The position numbers and the translations under genes were made by a program. A stretch of DNA of 64,000 bases from JACWAE01 sp963847595 (GTDB lineage Bacteria > Chloroflexota > Dehalococcoidia > SZUA-161), in assembly GCA_963847595.1 (NCBI GenBank), contig CAWKAJ010000002.1:1178001-1242000 (forward strand), read 5' to 3'. This document shows positions 43,751 through 51,470 of the stretch, in pieces. The first letter of the stretch is position 1; each line of letters begins with the position of its first letter. A model generated the notes under the pieces. It searched no databases and had not been told where the DNA came from. It saw nothing but the letters and a program-made list of their open reading frames with translations.

Positions 43751-44851
43751 CTACGAGATGTAGCCACCCTCAATCAGAAGCTCGGCCGCCAGGACAGCAC
43801 CCCGGGCAGCGCCCATTTTGGTGTTGTGCGATACCAGCAGGTACTTTATCCCGTTCTCTAGGGCGGGGTCCTTCCTTATCCTGCCCACTACCGTAGCCAT
43901 GCCGTTGTCCGTGTCGCGGTCGAGGCGCGGCTGCGGTCTGAAGGGGTCAGGGTGCACCACTATCATCTGCTTCGGCGCCGAGGGAAGCGCCAAGCCCTTT
44001 AAGCCATCGTACTCCCTCATCACGCGGGCGACGTCCTCAGGCTCGCACTTCTTCTCCGTGGATACGAAGACAGACTCCGTGTGGCCTTCCCTGACATTGA
44101 CACGGGTGCAGGTGCAGCTAACCGCAAACTTTGCAGGCTGAATGGCGTTTCCGGAAAAAGCGCCCAGTATCTTCTGGGTCTCCTTCTGCACCTTCTCTTC
44201 CTCGCCCACAATGTAGGGGATCACGTTATCCAGGATGTCCAGCCCGATCACGCCGGGGCTGCGTCCTGCCCCTGACATCGACTGCATCGAGGTCATAAGC
44301 ACCATGCGAATGCCGAAGGCATCGTATATCGGCTTAAGCGTTATTGCCATGCCGATGGTGGTGCAGTTGGGATTAGGCGTGATGAAGCCCTTCCAGCCGC
44401 GCGCCTTTTGCTGCTGCTTCAGCAGCGCGGCATGCCCCGAGTTTATGCCCGGGATCAGTATAGGCACATCCTTCTCGTAGCGGAAGGCCGAAGCCGTGCT
44501 GATCACAGGCCTGGTGGCAGCGAACTTGGGCTCCAGAATCTGCGCCTGGTCGGACTCTATGGCAGAGAACACTACATCAACGTTCGAGATGTCCATCTCG
44601 CTCGCATTCTGCACCGGTATGTTCATAACCGCGGGGTCCGGCGGCTCATCGCAGTACCACCTGAAAGCGCCCGTCTTGGGGTCGGTGAGCGCCTCTTTAT
44701 AGCTACGACCCGCCGACCTCTCCGAGGCGGCAAGGGTAGTTGACTTAATCCAGGGATGGTCATGCAGGGCAACGATGAACTGCTGCCCCACTATGCCCGT
44801 TGCGCCGACTATGGCTGCACTCAACATTTCTCGCTTCTTGACTCTGGCCAC
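43751..44851 (-). CDS. asd: Aspartate-semialdehyde dehydrogenase
   Basis: A 366-residue enzyme of the archaeal/fungal-type branch. AIVGATGIVGQQFIVALHDH (residues about 12-31) is the NADP-binding loop, TPNPNCTTIGMAITL carries the catalytic Cys near residue 161, and PGVIGLDILDNVIPYIVGEE with HTES-type motifs (REGHTESVFVS) follows the substrate-binding His. It makes aspartate semialdehyde for lysine, threonine and methionine. GTG start 44851 with AAGGA upstream. Convergent with the small gene; divergent from the IS6-like element. Confidence 0.93.
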   Translation of the reverse strand: MARVKKREMLSAAIVGATGIVGQQFIVALHDHPWIKSTTLAASERSAGRSYKEALTDPKTGAFRWYCDEPPDPAVMNIPVQNASEMDISNVDVVFSAIESDQAQILEPKFAATRPVISTASAFRYEKDVPILIPGINSGHAALLKQQQKARGWKGFITPNPNCTTIGMAITLKPIYDAFGIRMVLMTSMQSMSGAGRSPGVIGLDILDNVIPYIVGEEEKVQKETQKILGAFSGNAIQPAKFAVSCTCTRVNVREGHTESVFVSTEKKCEPEDVARVMREYDGLKGLALPSAPKQMIVVHPDPFRPQPRLDRDTDNGMATVVGRIRKDPALENGIKYLLVSHNTKMGAARGAVLAAELLIEGGYIS

Positions 44852-44927
44852 CTTAGTATCCTTTCTGGGTCTTAAAAATATAGTGCCGTTTATTATACAA
44901 TAACAAAGGTCGGTGCGCTAGGCCATT

Positions 44928-44935
44928 GAGAATCG
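44928..44935. repeat. Left 8-bp target-site duplication of the IS6-like element
   Basis: GAGAATCG, identical to 47528-47535, immediately outside the left terminal repeat. An 8-bp duplication is what IS6-family elements leave. Confidence 0.8.
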
Positions 44936-44976
44936 GGCTTTCATGCATCTTGGTGTATTTCCATGTCCGAACGTGG
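44936..44976 (+). repeat. Left terminal inverted repeat
   Basis: Begins GGCTTTCATGCATC; aligns with the reverse complement of 47487-47527 at 33 of 41 positions. A direct repeat CGAACGTGG occurs twice just inside (44968-44976 and again a few bases on). Confidence 0.8.
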
Positions 44977-45133
44977 CTTCGAACGTGGTTATACACCGAG
45001 ATTAGCTTGCTCTGCTTGTTGCTAGGTATCCTAGTTGGCAGAGCGAATCCAAAAGCTATTGCCAACAAAACCATTGAATCGTTGCAGCATTATGAGCTTT
45101 ACTCAAGATTAAAACGTAGTAGAATAGCAGCCA

Positions 45134-45802
45134 ATGAATTGGTTCGACAGCTTTGTAAAAACTTTTACCAGCTACTTCAGAACAGACAAAGGCCTAGCCA
45201 TACTTGTGGTTATTTTATTGACTGCCATAATTACCACCGTTCTGGGCTATGCCATACCTGCATTCGGGAGATTTCTTCGAGGAGTCCCCCAATTTGCTCG
45301 GAAGTTTTGGCTTATGCTTAAAAAGCACTATCAGGATTGGCGTTATTGGAATCATTCTGGCGCGATAACCGAAATTATTCCAATTGGTAGTGTTCAAATA
45401 CAGAGGGAAACATCAAGTCAGCCAAACGGTTATAAACTAACTTTCCCGCTCACTTTGAAACTTGAAAATAGGGATGCTTTCAATGATATGTCAGTTGATT
45501 GCAGAGATATGGAGTTCGGCATAGATTCGCAGGTTGTAAATGGCAGGCAGAAAACCTACTACCTAAAGCCCACGACAGGTCATACGACTCTCTGGCTACC
45601 CCCCGATGGCAAACCCGTAGAGAAGCAATATATTATGCAGGGGTACGAGGAGGTGAAACCTCGATTGGGTAATATGGCTACTTGTCGTATGACGAAACCT
45701 GGAAGTATTAGAGTTGGCGGTGTCACTAGACCTATAAAAATAAAGCCATTTCCCATTGCTGTGGATTGGTCTATGATTGAGGAATCAATTAGTCATACTT
45801 AA
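45134..45802 (+). CDS. Membrane-anchored hypothetical protein in the IS6-like element
   Basis: A 222-residue protein with one clear transmembrane segment near residue 22 (LAILVVILLTAIITTVLGYAI) and a soluble beta-rich domain beyond residue 75 (QIQRETSSQPNGYKLTFPLTLKL). Function unknown. It ends 12 bases before the transposase start, so it is probably co-transcribed and is a passenger of the element. Confidence 0.6.
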   Translation: MNWFDSFVKTFTSYFRTDKGLAILVVILLTAIITTVLGYAIPAFGRFLRGVPQFARKFWLMLKKHYQDWRYWNHSGAITEIIPIGSVQIQRETSSQPNGYKLTFPLTLKLENRDAFNDMSVDCRDMEFGIDSQVVNGRQKTYYLKPTTGHTTLWLPPDGKPVEKQYIMQGYEEVKPRLGNMATCRMTKPGSIRVGGVTRPIKIKPFPIAVDWSMIEESISHT

Positions 45803-45814
45803 AAGGAGCGTAGC

Positions 45815-46711
45815 ATGGCAGACAATGACCTTAGAGAATGTCTAAACAAGTGCAGCGGGTATTATGCTGAGCACCACTTTGCCGAGCCGCAGGTTATTGC
45901 CTGTAAATGGTGTGGCTCTACCGACGTAAATAAGTACGGCGTGCGAGACGGTGTTCAGGAGTATATCTGCAATAGTTGCAAGCGGAAGTTCAATGCCAAA
46001 GACACGCCATACCGAAAGCAAGCTTCTGTTGAGCAAATCGGGTCAGCACTCGATATGTTCTATGGCGGTCTATCCTTTGCCCACGTAGCGAGCATATCAG
46101 GCCAAACGTATAATAATCCTGTCAACGAGTCCACCGTCTATCGGTGGGTCATGGAGTATACCGAAAAGGCAGTTAGGGCGTTCGACTGTTTCAAACCTAC
46201 AGTCTCGGATACCTGGGTTGCCGATGAAACCGTACTAGGCATAGCGGGCGAGAACGTCTGGTTGTATGACATCATAGACGAAACTACCCGCTTCCTCTTG
46301 GCAAGCAGAATGACGGCAAGCCGAAGGATTACAGATGCACAGCAGTTAATGGAATCCGCCGCAAGGCGTGCTGGCAGAGCACCACGGGTAGTGATAACGG
46401 ACAGGAATAATTCATATCTGGATGGTATTGAGCTTGCGTTTGGTGCTGATACCGAGCATGTGCAATCAAGAGGCTTCACCCTTCAGCCCAATACGAATTT
46501 AATTGAACGCTTTCATGGAACGCTGAAAGACCGCACCAAAGTCATGCGCGATTTCAAAACGTGGGAGTCCGCTCTTGTAATCGTTGATGGCTTCCTAATC
46601 TACTACAATTTCTTTAGGTCACACATGAGCCTGCTAGCCCGACCCGCCGAAGTAGCAAAAATTAACTATCCATACAAAACATGGATTGAATTTGTAAGGA
46701 GCGATAGATAG
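45815..46711 (+). CDS. IS6-like transposase with N-terminal zinc ribbon
   Basis: A 298-residue transposase. The N-terminal zinc ribbon has CKWCG and CNSCKRKF; the DDE catalytic core is WVADET, VITDRNNSY and LIERFHG, with 34 residues between the second Asp and the Glu (DD34E), and a Lys seven residues after the Glu, as in IS6 enzymes. It recognises the terminal repeats of the element. Preceded by AAAGGAGCG about eight bases upstream of the ATG. Confidence 0.85.
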   Translation: MADNDLRECLNKCSGYYAEHHFAEPQVIACKWCGSTDVNKYGVRDGVQEYICNSCKRKFNAKDTPYRKQASVEQIGSALDMFYGGLSFAHVASISGQTYNNPVNESTVYRWVMEYTEKAVRAFDCFKPTVSDTWVADETVLGIAGENVWLYDIIDETTRFLLASRMTASRRITDAQQLMESAARRAGRAPRVVITDRNNSYLDGIELAFGADTEHVQSRGFTLQPNTNLIERFHGTLKDRTKVMRDFKTWESALVIVDGFLIYYNFFRSHMSLLARPAEVAKINYPYKTWIEFVRSDR

Positions 46712-46867
46712 ATGGAAACAACAAAAACAGAAGAGAAGATTGCTGAAAAAGGTGTGACCGAAGAACAGGTTCGGGCTATTGTCTTGGAGGAATTAGAAAG
46801 ATTCAGTCAGGCAATATCTGCAATCTTACCTGCGGTTGTCTCAAATATGAAGAGATACACGAGCTAG
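46712..46867 (+). CDS. Small acidic protein in the IS6-like element
   Basis: A 51-residue frame, too short for most callers, beginning METTKTEEKIAEKGVTEEQ, predicted helical. AAGGAG lies about ten bases upstream, and the ATG follows the transposase stop codon, so the two are translationally coupled. It may be an accessory or antidote protein. No homology recognised. Confidence 0.5.
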   Translation: METTKTEEKIAEKGVTEEQVRAIVLEELERFSQAISAILPAVVSNMKRYTS

Positions 46868-47115
46868 AGAGCTTTAGGCGAGATATAATATATTTTCCCT
46901 TTTATGCTCTTAATTTTTACCAGTCCCTTTTTCCCCAATTCATTAAGCTTAAAATAAAGGGCGGTTATCTGTATTACGTCAGTCAACAAATCATTGCTCT
47001 TAACTCTAAGGTCATTAATTTCATATGCTCTATAAGGTTTCCTTTCGAGTTTAGTTATTAATTCGGTGTCTACGTAATCAAGTTCCCCTTTGAATTCTTC
47101 TGGCGATATATCCAT
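46864..47115 (-). CDS. Small wHTH-like hypothetical protein in the IS6-like element
   Basis: An 83-residue protein from ATG 47115, which has a perfect AAGGAGG six bases upstream; a longer frame begins at 47154. Helical first half, then LKIKSIKGKIYYISPKAL, a beta-hairpin-like end that resembles a wing. It converges on the 51-codon gene, overlapping its last four bases. A regulator or toxin/antitoxin partner is possible but not demonstrable. Confidence 0.5.
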   Translation of the reverse strand: MDISPEEFKGELDYVDTELITKLERKPYRAYEINDLRVKSNDLLTDVIQITALYFKLNELGKKGLVKIKSIKGKIYYISPKAL

Positions 47116-47152
47116 ATTAGACCTCCTTATACGATAATAGGCTACTTTGAGC

Positions 47153-47184
47153 ATTATACCACGTTCAATTGAATATGCTATAAT
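47153..47184. promoter_or_regulatory. Divergent extended -10 promoters
   Basis: On the plus strand TGC-TATAAT (47176-47184) and on the minus strand TGG-TATAAT (47161-47153) form back-to-back extended -10 elements serving the 47211 gene and the 46864-47115 gene. Confidence 0.6.
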
Positions 47185-47210
47185 TCTCCTAAAAGTTTAG
47201 GGAGGGAACG

Positions 47211-47438
47211 ATGGGAAAAGGTTTTATTATTACTGTCATGTTTGCCGCAGGTTGGTTTCTTGCTGTTACGGGCTACTTCGCATACTTCGAATCCTGGCGG
47301 GTTTATAACCAGTACGGACAAGGACTATGGGGCATAACCTGTAGTATGGTGGCTATGATTGTTGGTATCCCCTTGGTCGTAAGCGCGATAGGTATCTTTG
47401 TCCTCTCAATGCGTGACTATATACGCAATCGCCACTAA
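47211..47438 (+). CDS. Small membrane protein in the IS6-like element
   Basis: A 75-residue protein with two hydrophobic helices (FIITVMFAAGWFLAVTGYFAYF and GITCSMVAMIVGIPLVVSAIGIFVL). GGGAGGGA precedes the ATG. Unknown function. Last gene before the right terminal repeat. Confidence 0.6.
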   Translation: MGKGFIITVMFAAGWFLAVTGYFAYFESWRVYNQYGQGLWGITCSMVAMIVGIPLVVSAIGIFVLSMRDYIRNRH

Positions 47439-47486
47439 AGAGGCGGATTTTATTTAGCATCGCCCACCTCTGCCAAGCGTAGTATC

Positions 47487-47527
47487 TCACGTTCAGAAAA
47501 TGTAATACACCAAGATGCATGAGAACC
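47487..47527 (-). repeat. Right terminal inverted repeat
   Basis: Reverse complement begins GGTTCTCATGCATC. Pairs with 44936-44976. Confidence 0.8.
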
Positions 47528-47535
47528 GAGAATCG
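47528..47535. repeat. Right 8-bp target-site duplication
   Basis: GAGAATCG, identical to 44928-44935. Confidence 0.8.
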
Positions 47536-47690
47536 GGTCGTGTATCATTTTGAAAGGCGATATGTTCCCTTTGACGCACGTAGCACTGGTAGCGTATAAT
47601 CATGGTGCTTAATCACCAAGACAGAAAGACCGAGGTCTAGCTTGGTTTGAATCTCAATCGAAATCTGTTGAAATGGAAGTGGATAAGTAA

Positions 47691-47819
47691 GTGAAACATC
47701 GAGGGAGACACTCCAGCCGTCATGCTGCCGGTAAAGGCCACAAACCCCATCCCACGCCTCCCGCAGGCCAAGGTGCGAGGCTGAAGATGGCGGGACTATC
47801 GAAGAAGCTAAAAGGCTGA
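47691..47819 (+). CDS. Small basic protein (uncertain)
   Basis: A 42-residue frame from GTG 47691 to TGA 47819, rich in Arg, Lys, His, Gly and Pro (KHRGRHSSRHAAGKGHKPHP), which is unusual for chance coding. No clear Shine-Dalgarno is visible. It may be a nucleic-acid-binding peptide or a fragment of a lost gene. The rest of 47536-48010 holds nothing I can support. Confidence 0.3.
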   Translation: MKHRGRHSSRHAAGKGHKPHPTPPAGQGARLKMAGLSKKLKG

Positions 47820-48010
47820 GCGGACGCCAGGAGAAGCAGGGGTGAAGCGGTGTACACAGGGCTATGCTTCCATTATGGCTCCGCCAGCAGCTAGAAGTGT
47901 TGGTAACTCAAACTACCACAGTAGACCAACGCACTCAATTTCAGATAACATTGCATATGATCGTTCCTGACCGTAGGTTAATATAACATTATGCTCGATG
48001 CTAAATTCTA

Positions 48011-48356
48011 ATGAAGAAGAAGATGTCTAAAAATATTGATGGTGGGATTCAACTTATAAAAATACCTGAACCTGAATTGGCTGAATGGATAGTGGCATAT
48101 TTTGAAACGTATATAGATGGTTTTGAAATGGAAGAAACACTTAAAAATAATGGTTTTCTTGTAGAAGAAGCAGTTAAATTATCCAGAATTCCTAATGCTA
48201 GTAAAAATGAGGATGTGAGGGCCATAATTAAATATAGGCTTGATTTGGTTGAGAAAGCTATGAAAAAATATAATACTGATGAAAAAACAGCTATTGCTAT
48301 TGTTCTTAATGTGGTTAAAGCAAATCCAAGATTGCAAGTATTCAATATGTTAAGGA
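48011..48356 (+). pseudogene. A+T-rich hypothetical gene interrupted by the IS3 element
   Basis: This frame encodes 121 residues as it stands, ending in IS sequence (48376). Removing the IS and one copy of the AGGA duplication joins 48356 to 49557 and continues in frame for 25 codons to TAA at 49631-49633, giving a 140-residue protein. G+C content is very low (15 of 60 bases in 48121-48180, 25%), unlike the rest of the window, so the gene itself is foreign. N-terminal MKKKMSKNIDGGIQLIKIPEPE, helical; no family recognised. Confidence 0.75.
48353..48356. repeat. Left 4-bp target duplication of the IS3 element
   Basis: AGGA, repeated at 49553-49556. A 4-bp duplication fits the IS407 subgroup of IS3. 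Confidence 0.7.
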
Positions 48357-48388
48357 TGACCTTCCCCCGGTATTAGTATCACCGGCTA

Positions 48389-49215
48389 TTAGAGCCCAGC
48401 CGCTGTTTCAGCATACTCCATGGGAGCCCTACCGTGCAATGAGCTGTGTGGCCTGACCTCGTTGTAATCCCTCCTCCAGTCTTCGATGATGTCCCGGGCA
48501 TGCTTCAGGTTCATAAACCAGTTCTCGTTCAAACACTCGTCCCTGAGCCTGCCGATGAAGCTCTCGGCATAGGCATTCTCAATTGGCTTTCCCGGCCGGA
48601 TGAAGTTCAGCTTCACGCCCTTACAGTATGCCCATTCATCGAGTGCCCGCCCTGCGAATTCCGGCCCATTGTCCGTGGTAATTACGTTAGGCAATCCCCT
48701 CGTTTCAGCTAGCCTTTCCAGCACACTCACCACTCTGGCACCACCCAGTGAAGTGTCCACCTCGATGACGGGACATTCCCGGGAGTAGTCATCCACGATG
48801 GCAAGGGCGCGAAAACGCCGCCCGGTGACGATGCTGTCAGTAACAAAATCCATGGACCAGCGCTGGTTTGGCCTCTGCGGTGATGGCATGATTACCCTCA
48901 ACCCGGCAGCACCTTTCCTACGCCTCTTTCTCCTCAGCGCCAATCCCTCTTCATGATAGATCCTCTCTGTCCGCTTGTGATTAATCACCAGCCCCTCCCT
49001 TCTCAGCAAAATGTGGAGCCGGGGACTGCCAAACCGTTTTCTCTGTCCTGCCAGCTCCCGTAAACGCTGACGCAGGGCAACATCACTATCCGATTTCGGC
49101 CTATAGCGATATACCGAAGCCGAAATATTGACCAGCAGGCAGGCTTTCCTTTCGCTCAGCCCAAGACTCTCCCTGGCATGGGAAACTGCCAGGCGTTTGG
49201 CCCCGGGCTTTAGAA
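48389..49215 (-). CDS. IS3-type transposase, OrfB part
   Basis: OrfB carries the DDE integrase core: WSMDFVTDS, TTDNGPEFAGRAL and ESFIGRLRDECLNE, the last 35 residues from the second Asp (DD35E). The frame is open rightward to the slippery site, so it is normally made as an OrfAB fusion by -1 frameshifting. N-terminal residues ALRQRLRELAGQRKRFGSPRLHILLRREG are the IS3 HTH_21 region. Confidence 0.9.
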
Positions 49216-49476
49216 GTTTTTTGATAGCAGATCCTTGAGCGCTCTGATGTCCAGTGCTTGCTCGCCCACGATTTGCTTGAGACGCCGGTTTTCCTCTTCT
49301 AAGGCTTTCAACCTTTTCAGTTCACTGACGGTCAGTCCGGCATACCTGGCTTTCCAGTTGTAATAGGTGGCATCGCTCATCCCATATTTACGGCAGAGAT
49401 CGGTTACTTTAGCTCCGGCCTCTGCCTCCCTGAGCACGGCGATGATCTGTTCCTCGGTGTACCTCTTGCGTACCAT
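49210..49476 (-). CDS. IS3-type transposase, OrfA part
   Basis: An 88-residue helix-turn-helix protein (IS3/IS911 OrfA): RKRYTEEQIIAVLREAEAG, DLCRKYGMSDATYYNWKARYAG and a leucine-zipper-like C-terminus LKALEEENRRLKQIVGEQ. It ends just after the A6 slippery run. Confidence 0.92.
   Translation of the reverse strand: MVRKRYTEEQIIAVLREAEAGAKVTDLCRKYGMSDATYYNWKARYAGLTVSELKRLKALEEENRRLKQIVGEQALDIRALKDLLSKNF
49216..49222 (-). promoter_or_regulatory. Programmed -1 frameshift heptamer
   Basis: On the minus strand A AAA AAC in the zero frame (codons TCA AAA AAC), the canonical X XXY YYZ slippery form, followed by the OrfB frame. Confidence 0.75.
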
Positions 49477-49552
49477 GATGAGCCCTCCTCTTTCGTTTTA
49501 TTATAGCGGAGGACTCTAAATGGCGGTGCTACTGTTTTCGGGGGAAACGTCA

Positions 49553-49556
49553 AGGA
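49553..49556. repeat. Right 4-bp target duplication
   Basis: AGGA, matching 48353-48356. Confidence 0.7.
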
Positions 49557-49598
49557 TACTAAAGAATGGCAGAATTTCAACGATAGAATCTCAGATGT

Positions 49599-49800
49599 TT
49601 AGCAATCCTTGGGGAAAGCCACAATGTCTTTAATCGTCCAAACGTGGTCTGCTATTCCGGCCGCCATTGCTGGCATTCTCGGATAAGGATTAGCCAACGT
49701 CTTGTGAGGCCTGGCAAAGTTGTAGTGCATGAAATAGAGAGCAAGGGTGAGTAGTGGGTCATTTTGAACTAAGCGAGTATTAAATTGACCGGTGATGAGA
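49599..49800 (-). pseudogene. Transposase C-terminal remnant, copy 1
   Basis: Reverse strand reads LALYFMHYNFARPHKTL, then MPAMAAGIADHVWTIKDIV, the typical C-terminal end of IS1/DDE-type transposases. The upstream part is not recognisable, so this is a decayed fragment. It overlaps the end of the restored 48011 gene. Confidence 0.6.
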
Positions 49801-49808
49801 TTGCCACA

Positions 49809-49958
49809 CTATTTGTAGTCGTTTATGTCTGTTGTACTAGTGAGATAATAATAATAGCCGATGGCTAAACTCAGTACAAAGATGATGTGCCCATAGTTAA
49901 ATAACCAATCCCAAAAATCTTTGTATTTCTTGCTTGGGTCCTTATTATCAATTCTCAT
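49809..49958 (-). CDS. Small membrane protein
   Basis: A 49-residue frame from ATG 49958 with one transmembrane segment (FVLSLAIGYYYYLTS) after a basic N-terminus. No Shine-Dalgarno is obvious. It sits between the two transposase remnants and has no recognised family. Real but uncertain. Confidence 0.4.
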   Translation of the reverse strand: MRIDNKDPSKKYKDFWDWLFNYGHIIFVLSLAIGYYYYLTSTTDINDYK

Positions 49959-50005
49959 GGTTGAAACTCGTACGGCTGATAACTTAAATAATTATAATAC
50001 TACAA

Positions 50006-50065
50006 TTATAATACTACGATTTCCTCAATCGTCCAAACACGGTCAGTCAAACCTGCTGCCATCTG
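50006..50065 (-). pseudogene. Transposase C-terminal remnant, copy 2
   Basis: Reverse strand ends QQMAAGLTDRVWTIEEIVVL, close to remnant 1 (MAAGIADHVWTIKDIV). Only this last stretch is recognisable. Confidence 0.55.
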
Positions 50066-50126
50066 CTGAACTTGCCCAATAGTTTGGGCAACTATGCTGC
50101 ACTCGCCCGTTTGTAAACGGCCCCGA

Positions 50127-51257
50127 TCATTCCTTCTGTTCCCGGCGTTTGCCAGTCTTGGAGCCCAGCCCTCGGGATGCCAGCAGGCCGACAAAGCTTA
50201 TACCGGAAGAGGCAAACATCAGCGTGGGGAAGCCCCATACCTCCGAGATAGCGCCTCCCAGGAAAGGCCCGATGCCGCCGGCCAGGGAACTCGTGGCATA
50301 GAGTAAGCCCACGGCTGTGCCGCGCTCCACGTTCTTGGCCAGCAGGTAGTTCAAAGCACCCACGAAGAGTCCCGACCAGGCTATGGCCAAGACTATCTGC
50401 ACCGGAATCAACTGCAGGTAATGAGTGGCTAAGCCGTAGATGGCAAAAACCAGGACGGAGCAGACCAGGCCCAGGGTGAAAATTCGTCTTGCGTTGAACC
50501 GCTGCAGGAACTGCATGGCCAGGAACTGGCCGCCCATATTGATAACGTCCATAAGAGCTATCCAGAGCGTGCTGGCGCCGATGCCTGACAGGTACAGGGC
50601 AAAGATAGACCAGACAGCGGTAGCCCCGATATGCCTGAGCAGGAAGGGCAGATATATTTTGCGGTTCGACCATGCTACACCGAGGGGGAGAGCACTCACT
50701 TTGATGCGGCTCACCGCCTCTTCCCGGAGGGTTAACGATATGAAGAAGGCTATGGCTGCGGCTACGGCGCTGGTGATGAACAAGGCGTAGATGCTTCTGG
50801 TCGCTGCTGCCATTACGGCTCCGAAAAACCAGCCCAGGGAGCCGTAAGAGGCAAAGCTGCCCACGGCCGCTCCGGCTTCGTAGACATAGGCCATGAGGGC
50901 CGCCGAAGATATACCGAGGCTGAAGCCGATGACACCCCGGGACGCGAGCAAGGTCATGGGCGTGGGGGCGAAGATGAGAAGAATATAGGCCAGTGCCGAC
51001 AGGGCCAGCCCGTAGCGTATGAATACCATCCTGCCGTGTATGTCCGACTGCCTGCCGAAGAGAAAGGAGGACACGAAATAGGCCATGCCATACGATGCCG
51101 CAATAAGGCCTACTTCCAGGTCGGAGGCCCCGAGGCTGCGGGCGCGGAGCGGCAGGAAGATACTGGAGGTCTCAATGGAGATATTGAAGAAAAAGCTCAC
51201 CAGGGCGAGGCGGAATCCCAGTGAGGTATAGGGTACACGACGGAGGTATCGCATCAA
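50127..51257 (-). CDS. MFS transporter (12-helix type)
   Basis: A 376-residue major facilitator with about 11-12 hydrophobic segments. FFFNISIETSSIFLPLRARSLGASDLEVGLI opens the first helix pair, and GRQSDIHGRMVFIRYG carries the loop 2-3 motif A (GxxxDxxGRR-like). Typical of sugar or drug exporters of the MFS-1 group. Stand-alone after the ABC exporter genes. Confidence 0.85.
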   Translation of the reverse strand: MMRYLRRVPYTSLGFRLALVSFFFNISIETSSIFLPLRARSLGASDLEVGLIAASYGMAYFVSSFLFGRQSDIHGRMVFIRYGLALSALAYILLIFAPTPMTLLASRGVIGFSLGISSAALMAYVYEAGAAVGSFASYGSLGWFFGAVMAAATRSIYALFITSAVAAAIAFFISLTLREEAVSRIKVSALPLGVAWSNRKIYLPFLLRHIGATAVWSIFALYLSGIGASTLWIALMDVINMGGQFLAMQFLQRFNARRIFTLGLVCSVLVFAIYGLATHYLQLIPVQIVLAIAWSGLFVGALNYLLAKNVERGTAVGLLYATSSLAGGIGPFLGGAISEVWGFPTLMFASSGISFVGLLASRGLGSKTGKRREQKE

Positions 51258-51332
51258 AACTGACTTTCTTCCTGCTCAACAATATACCATACTTTGTACG
51301 TTTGTTTAATAAGCGTGAGAAATATGGAATGT

Positions 51333-51362
51333 GCGGGCGACCCGCCTCGGCGGGTCGCCCGC
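51333..51362. terminator. Strong palindrome between the ABC and MFS genes
   Basis: Perfect 14-bp arms (51333-51346 and 51349-51362) around TC, high G+C. It can act as a transcript end for the ABC operon. No clear T run follows on the minus strand. Confidence 0.5.
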
Positions 51363-51407
51363 AGGAGAAGACTCAGAGATTCTTCGCTTCGCTCAGAATG
51401 ACATCGC

Positions 51408-51433
51408 TAGGGGCACGGCATGCCTGCCCCTAC
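51408..51433. repeat. Dispersed palindrome (GGGGCAC family)
   Basis: TAGGGGCA-cGGC-AT-GCC-TGCCCCTA form, one base lost from the right arm. It follows a stretch resembling a repeat with GCTTCGCTCAGAATGAC (from 51386), common in related genomes. Confidence 0.6.
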
Positions 51434-51470
51434 AATTTCACAGTTTACACTCTGCAGCCAGCCAGGGCGC

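Larger units (their letters stand above)
44936..47527 (+). mobile_element. IS6-like element with passenger genes
   Basis: 2,592 bp, bounded by terminal inverted repeats starting with GG (44936 and 47527) and by an 8-bp duplication. The repeats match at 33 of 41 positions, and 22 of the first 24. A transposase with the DD(34)E triad lies inside, along with four other genes: a membrane protein, a 51-codon frame, a leftward small gene and a rightward small membrane gene. Typical IS6 elements are shorter than 1 kb and carry the transposase only, so this one is unusual. Confidence 0.85.
48357..49552 (-). mobile_element. IS3-family (IS407-type) insertion sequence
   Basis: 1,196 bp with terminal inverted repeats starting TGAC at 48357 and (reverse) at 49552; the two ends align over about 28 bases, with TCCCCCG and AGTA.CACCG as the best matches. 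It carries orfA and orfB joined by a programmed frameshift site, and makes a 4-bp duplication. Both frames appear intact, so it may be active and is a recent arrival. Confidence 0.9.

Noticed and set aside
44926..45321. A 131-codon frame overlapping the left end of the IS6-like element
   Set aside because: It starts in the target duplication and terminal repeat and overlaps the better-supported 45134 gene in another frame; it has no homology I can see.
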